A DNA stretch of 9,462 bases, taken from positions 1 to 9,462 of the forward strand of contig JAQSXU010000124.1 of assembly GCA_029256485.1 (NCBI GenBank), given 5' to 3'. Each line of letters begins with the position of its first letter. Position 1 is the stretch's first letter. Shown here in pieces: positions 6,600 to 9,462 of the stretch. Below the pieces are notes generated by a model. That model was given only the letters and a program-made list of their open reading frames with translations, made no database searches and was not told the DNA's origin. Source of the DNA: Clostridiaceae bacterium (GTDB taxonomy: Bacteria > Bacillota_A > Clostridia > Clostridiales > Clostridiaceae). A program made the position numbers and the translations under genes.

Positions 6600-7069
6600 A
6601 GTCTATTTATTTTAATTATAAGTTTTTCACTGGATTCAAAATTAAACTTTCTAATCTTACCTTTATCTTCATATACGCAGCAATACAAATCTTTATTAAA
6701 TATTGAACAAGTATGTGTGCCTCCAAATGAAACCTCTTTATTTAAATTGCAGCTGCCATTTTTTCCAATATATTTAATATCAGCAATCTTTATATTTTCC
6801 ACCACTTTATCTGAATTTCCCTTTATTTTGTGGATAATAAACTGATTTGCAATAATAGAATAAGTATAACTTAATTTACACTTTTCAATTTCCCTAAGTG
6901 TTACTAATAAAACTGCTAATGTAAGTAATACTCCAGAAAAGCTTCTTACCTTAAATCCATATATAATAAAGTTATTAAGTACTTGTACTATGTAGAGTAA
7001 AATTACTGAAGCTAATAATATCATAATAACTGAAGAGATTTTCCTTCTGAAAATCGTCTCTTTATACAT
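6575..7069 (-). CDS. Small two-helix membrane protein with a soluble C-terminal domain, function unknown
   Basis: About 164 residues from the ATG at 7067-7069 (MYKETIFRRK); an ATG at 7076-7078 would add three residues but leaves only 2 nt after the GGGGG ribosome site, against 11 nt for the chosen start. Two hydrophobic stretches, about 11-36 and 44-60, are joined by a short loop containing GFKVRSFSG; basic residues before the first helix suggest the N-terminus is inside. Residues 65-164 are soluble and beta-strand rich (SYTYSIIANQFIIHK, VENIKIADIKYIG, LYCCVYEDKGKIRKFNF), resembling the bacterial PH-like domains that follow paired helices in YdbS/YokE-like proteins; this is a fold guess only. 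It is alone on its strand, converging on the M20 gene, with a sigma-A-like promoter upstream. Confidence 0.75.
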   Translation of the reverse strand: MYKETIFRRKISSVIMILLASVILLYIVQVLNNFIIYGFKVRSFSGVLLTLAVLLVTLREIEKCKLSYTYSIIANQFIIHKIKGNSDKVVENIKIADIKYIGKNGSCNLNKEVSFGGTHTCSIFNKDLYCCVYEDKGKIRKFNFESSEKLIIKINRLREKRLVS

Positions 7070-7113
7070 AATAATCATGTCCCCCTATTTAGATATGTTT
7101 TGCCAACATAGTG

Positions 7114-7142
7114 ATTATACTAGGGTTTTCCATAATTATCTA
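7114..7142 (-). promoter_or_regulatory. Sigma-A-like promoter for the membrane protein gene
   Basis: Minus strand: TAGATA (7137-7142, 4 of 6), 17 bases, TATAAT (7114-7119, perfect). Transcription would start near 7107, about 38 nt before the chosen ATG. The perfect -10 and exact spacing make it credible. Confidence 0.5.
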
Positions 7143-7297
7143 TAGCATTAGCAGCCATATTTAAGCCGCTTTATGCATTAATTAGCCAATATACTTCAAT
7201 ATATTAAAATAAATCATTATATCTTATATTTTATATGTTTTACGTTTATTTGCCCCTTACAGTATTAAATATTATTTTATTAACATTACTATTACTA

Positions 7298-7325
7298 TAG
7301 ACATGTATACCTCATAGTATATAAT
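7298..7325 (+). promoter_or_regulatory. Sigma-A promoter for the corA-like gene
   Basis: TAGACA (7298-7303, 5 of 6), 16 bases, TATAAT (7320-7325, perfect); an overlapping second TATAAT sits at 7325-7330. The start of transcription near 7332 leaves a leader of only about 27 nt, too short for a magnesium (M-box) riboswitch. The rest of the 289-nt gap between the two divergent genes is plain AT-rich sequence. Confidence 0.6.
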
Positions 7326-7358
7326 ATAATTAAAATAAACTTCCGGAGGTTGTTTGCT

Positions 7359-8306
7359 ATGATTTCAATATATAAAACTTTAGAAGTAAACAATGCATTA
7401 ACTTTACAACCCATAGATGGAATTGAACAAGGCTGCTGGATTAACATTGTAGCCCCATCTGATCAAGAATTAATTTTAGTTTCTAAAAAAACAGGCGTAC
7501 CATTAGAGTTTCTGCGTGCAGCCTTAGATGAAGAGGAAACATCAAGATTAGACTTTGAAGAGAACAATCTTTTAGTAATTGTTGATATTCCATTTACTGA
7601 AATGGAGGATAACTCCTTGACTTACGATACTTACCCATTGGCAATTATACATACTGACAAAGAAATAATTACTGTGTGCTTGAAAAACAGTAAAATACTT
7701 ACTGACTTCATTGATAGTAAGGTGAAGTCTTTTTATACATTTAAGCGTTCAAGATTTATTTTGCAAATCTTATACAGAATAGCAAGTTATTATCTTATTT
7801 ATTTAAGACAAATAGATAAAAAAAGTCTTATAATTGAGAAGAAACTTCATAAATCTATGAAGAATAAAGAATTAATTCAGCTGTTGTCATTAGAAAAATC
7901 TCTGGTATACTTTTCAACATCACTTAAGTCTAATGAAATAACACTGGAAAAAATGTTAAAGCTGGAGCTTCTGTTAAAATATCCAGAGGATCAAGACGTA
8001 CTAGAAGATGTTATAATTGAAAACAAACAGGCAATTGAAATGGCTAATATATATAGCAATATATTAAGCGGAACTATGGATGCCTTTGCATCTGTTATAT
8101 CTAATAACCTTAATATTGTCATGAAGTTACTTGCCTCTGTTACAATAGTTATGGCTATTCCAAATATAATTTTTAGTTCCTTTTCCATGAATGTACGGGG
8201 AATCCCTCTTGCAAACCATCCAAAGGCATTTTGGCTGATTTATTTAGTTTCTGGGCTGGTTTCTGTGTTTGCTATATTTATATTGAAGAAAAGAGACCTT
8301 TTTTAA
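7359..8306 (+). CDS. CorA-family divalent-cation transporter with SMN in place of GMN
   Basis: A 315-residue CorA-type protein. The N-terminal cytoplasmic domain shows the family block LDEEETSRLDFEENNLLVIV (about 56-75); a long helical region (about 120-245) forms the stalk; two membrane helices follow, about 250-273 and 290-309, with the C-terminal KKRDLF inside. CorA proteins are homopentamers that pass Mg2+ (or Co2+, Ni2+, Zn2+ in relatives). The pore signature YGMNV is here FSMNV (275-279): the invariant Gly is Ser at 276, so transport may be altered. Start: ATG at 7359-7361 with GGAGG 9 nt upstream; the TTG at 7350, which overlaps the ribosome site, is rejected. It is followed after 63 nt by the S66 gene in the same direction, with no strong terminator between. 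Confidence 0.9.
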   Translation: MISIYKTLEVNNALTLQPIDGIEQGCWINIVAPSDQELILVSKKTGVPLEFLRAALDEEETSRLDFEENNLLVIVDIPFTEMEDNSLTYDTYPLAIIHTDKEIITVCLKNSKILTDFIDSKVKSFYTFKRSRFILQILYRIASYYLIYLRQIDKKSLIIEKKLHKSMKNKELIQLLSLEKSLVYFSTSLKSNEITLEKMLKLELLLKYPEDQDVLEDVIIENKQAIEMANIYSNILSGTMDAFASVISNNLNIVMKLLASVTIVMAIPNIIFSSFSMNVRGIPLANHPKAFWLIYLVSGLVSVFAIFILKKRDLF

Positions 8307-8369
8307 TTTTATACAATCATTTCAAAGTAAAAATAAGTTATAAATTATTAAGTTTGGAGTTGATATTTT

Positions 8370-9287
8370 ATGTTAGGAAAAAGACTGGCTAAAAACTCTA
8401 CAATAGGACTTGTTTCTCCAGCTAGCTGGGAAAAAGTAGATACAATAAAATCTAATATAGAAGTAATAAAAAGCTTAGGCTTTAAAATAAAAGAAGGAAA
8501 ACATATTTATGATAAGTATGGATATTTATGTGGAAGCGATAAAGACAGAGCTGATGATATTATGGATATGTTCTTAGATAAAGATGTAGATATGATTCTT
8601 TCAATTAGAGGGGGATATGGTACTATGAGAATTCTCCCTCTTATAAATACCAATATAGTTATTAATAATCCTAAAATATTTGGCGGCTTTAGTGACATAA
8701 CTACTCTGCTTAACTATTTTGCTTCAAAGTGTAACTTGACTACCTTCCATTGTCCTATGGTTTCCTCAAATTTAAACGATAAATTTACATTAGAAAGTTT
8801 TTTAAATACACTGTTATACGGAGATAAACCTTATAGTATAAAAAATCCTGATGGCTTTCCCAGTAAGTGTATTTTCCCTGGCACTGTGGAGGGTAGACTA
8901 GTAGGAGGCAACTTATCTTTAATCTGCAGCACGTTGGGCACTCCATATGAAATTGATACGAAAGACAATATTTTATTTATTGAAGATGTTAAAGAAGAAC
9001 CCTATAGAGTAGATAGAATGCTTACTCAACTTTTATTAGCTGGTAAATTGGATCAATGTGCTGGCTTTATATTGGGTCAATTTACAAACTGTGAACTGCC
9101 TCATTATGAAAGAAGTTTAACATTAGAACAAGTTTTTGAAGATACTTTATTTCCCCTTAAAAAGCCTACATTAATAAACTTTATGAGTGGGCACTCATAC
9201 CCTAAATTAACCTTGCCTATAGGTGCTATGGTAAACTTAAATAGTAAAACCGGAGTTATTTCAACTTTAGAACCCGTTGTAAAATAA
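8370..9287 (+). CDS. LD-carboxypeptidase, peptidase family S66 (LdcA/MccF type)
   Basis: A 305-residue serine peptidase of family S66. The catalytic triad expected of LdcA/MccF is in place: Ser108 in FGGFSDIT (104-111), Glu205 in LFIEDVKEEPYRVDRML (202-218), His275 in SGHSYPKLTLPIG (273-285). Other family marks are IGLVSPAS (12-19) and SIRGGYGTMRIL (78-89). LdcA enzymes remove the terminal D-alanine from murein tetrapeptides during cytoplasmic recycling, while MccF relatives cleave microcin C-like aminoacyl nucleotides; the sequence alone does not decide. No signal peptide. GGAG lies 10 nt before the ATG. It may share the corA transcript; a weak TATAAA in the gap is the only sign of its own promoter. 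Its stop codon touches the shared terminator hairpin. Confidence 0.9.
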   Translation: MLGKRLAKNSTIGLVSPASWEKVDTIKSNIEVIKSLGFKIKEGKHIYDKYGYLCGSDKDRADDIMDMFLDKDVDMILSIRGGYGTMRILPLINTNIVINNPKIFGGFSDITTLLNYFASKCNLTTFHCPMVSSNLNDKFTLESFLNTLLYGDKPYSIKNPDGFPSKCIFPGTVEGRLVGGNLSLICSTLGTPYEIDTKDNILFIEDVKEEPYRVDRMLTQLLLAGKLDQCAGFILGQFTNCELPHYERSLTLEQVFEDTLFPLKKPTLINFMSGHSYPKLTLPIGAMVNLNSKTGVISTLEPVVK

Positions 9288-9318
9288 AAGAACACTTTGA
9301 AATCTCAAAGTGTTCTTT
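9287..9318. terminator. Bidirectional terminator between the S66 gene and tRNA-Cys
   Basis: Perfect 14-bp stem (9287-9300 with 9305-9318) and a 4-base loop AATC. In the minus direction, 5 nt after the tRNA CCA end, the stem runs into TTTTATTTT, a good terminator tail. In the plus direction it begins at the S66 stop codon and its 3' arm ends in CTTTATAATT. It serves two convergent transcripts. Confidence 0.82.
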
Positions 9319-9323
9319 ATAAT

Positions 9324-9397
9324 TGGAGGCGCCACCCAGATTTGAACTGGGGATAAAGGCTTTGCAGGCCTCTGCCTTACCACTTGGCTATAGCGCC
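9324..9397 (-). tRNA. trnC: tRNA-Cys (GCA)
   Basis: A 74-nt cloverleaf on the minus strand. The acceptor arms GGCGCTA and TGGCGCC pair over 7 bp (one G-T); D arm GCC/GGC; anticodon arm GAGGC/GCCTT around loop CTGCAAA, giving anticodon GCA (9363-9365), hence cysteine; T arm CCCAG/CTGGG with loop TTCAAAT; discriminator base T, followed by an encoded CCA (9324-9326). It has a perfect promoter upstream and a hairpin terminator downstream, so it is a one-gene transcript within this window. Confidence 0.97.
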
Positions 9398-9423
9398 ATA
9401 TTCAGTAACATCAACGCTTGTAT

Positions 9424-9452
9424 ATTATATCATTAATATTTGATTATGTCAA
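9424..9452 (-). promoter_or_regulatory. Perfect consensus promoter of tRNA-Cys
   Basis: Minus strand: TTGACA (9447-9452), 17 bases, TATAAT (9424-9429), preceded by TGA so that the extended -10 TGnTATAAT is also present. Transcription would start near 9417, 20 nt before the mature tRNA 5' end. Confidence 0.88.
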
Positions 9453-9462
9453 CTTTCGCTTT

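Noticed and set aside
7350..7358. TTG start three codons upstream of the corA-like ATG
   Set aside because: The TTG overlaps the GGAGG ribosome site, which is correctly spaced only for the ATG at 7359.
7079..7358. Possible M-box or other riboswitch before the corA-like gene
   Set aside because: The best promoter leaves a leader of about 27 nt and no conserved riboswitch core or terminator hairpin is visible.
8288..8303. Terminator at the end of the corA-like gene (AAAAG-AGAC-CTTTT)
   Set aside because: Only a 5-bp AT-rich stem lying within the coding region; too weak to call.

Overview
The window is AT-rich, has compact genes with strong AGGAGG-type ribosome sites, several TTG starts, and a gene for Gin, the anti-sigma-G factor found only in endospore formers. 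Together with a clostridial 2[4Fe-4S] ferredoxin this points to a spore-forming Clostridium-like Firmicute, on a chromosomal core region rather than a mobile element. No transposase, phage gene, CRISPR array or tandem repeat was seen.

Left two-thirds of the block up to 5236 is one leftward (minus-strand) run read from right to left: gin (csfB), an Orn/Lys/Arg decarboxylase (yaaO type), thymidylate kinase, the cyclic-di-AMP receptor DarA, DNA polymerase III delta' (holB), RicT (yaaT), a small HMA-fold protein without its metal cysteines, and a 56-residue ferredoxin closed by a hairpin terminator at 86-113. This is the Bacillus subtilis csfB-xpaC-yaaN-yaaO-tmk-darA-yaaR-holB-ricT neighbourhood with xpaC, yaaN and yaaR absent and with the HMA-like gene and the ferredoxin added after ricT. 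Several joints are tight: gin overlaps the decarboxylase by 22 nt, and the ribosome site of ricT lies in the last codons of holB. Beyond the terminator, a perfect consensus sigma-A promoter (43-71) points left out of the window.

From 5416 a divergent gene encodes an M20-family peptidase/amidohydrolase homologue that has lost several of its expected metal ligands. It and gin share a 179-bp intergenic region in which each gene has a candidate sigma-F-like (forespore) promoter. The M20 gene runs convergently into a small two-helix membrane protein gene (6575-7069, minus); the two overlap at their stops inside a 16-bp perfect hairpin.

The right part holds rightward corA-like (with SMN in place of the signature GMN) and an S66 LD-carboxypeptidase homologue, then a shared hairpin terminator and a leftward tRNA-Cys(GCA) with its own perfect consensus promoter at the right edge.

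I found no clear undescribed multi-gene system. The most interesting leads are the cysteine-less HMA protein beside RicT and ferredoxin, the apparently metal-site-degraded M20 homologue with a possible forespore promoter, and the SMN variant of CorA.
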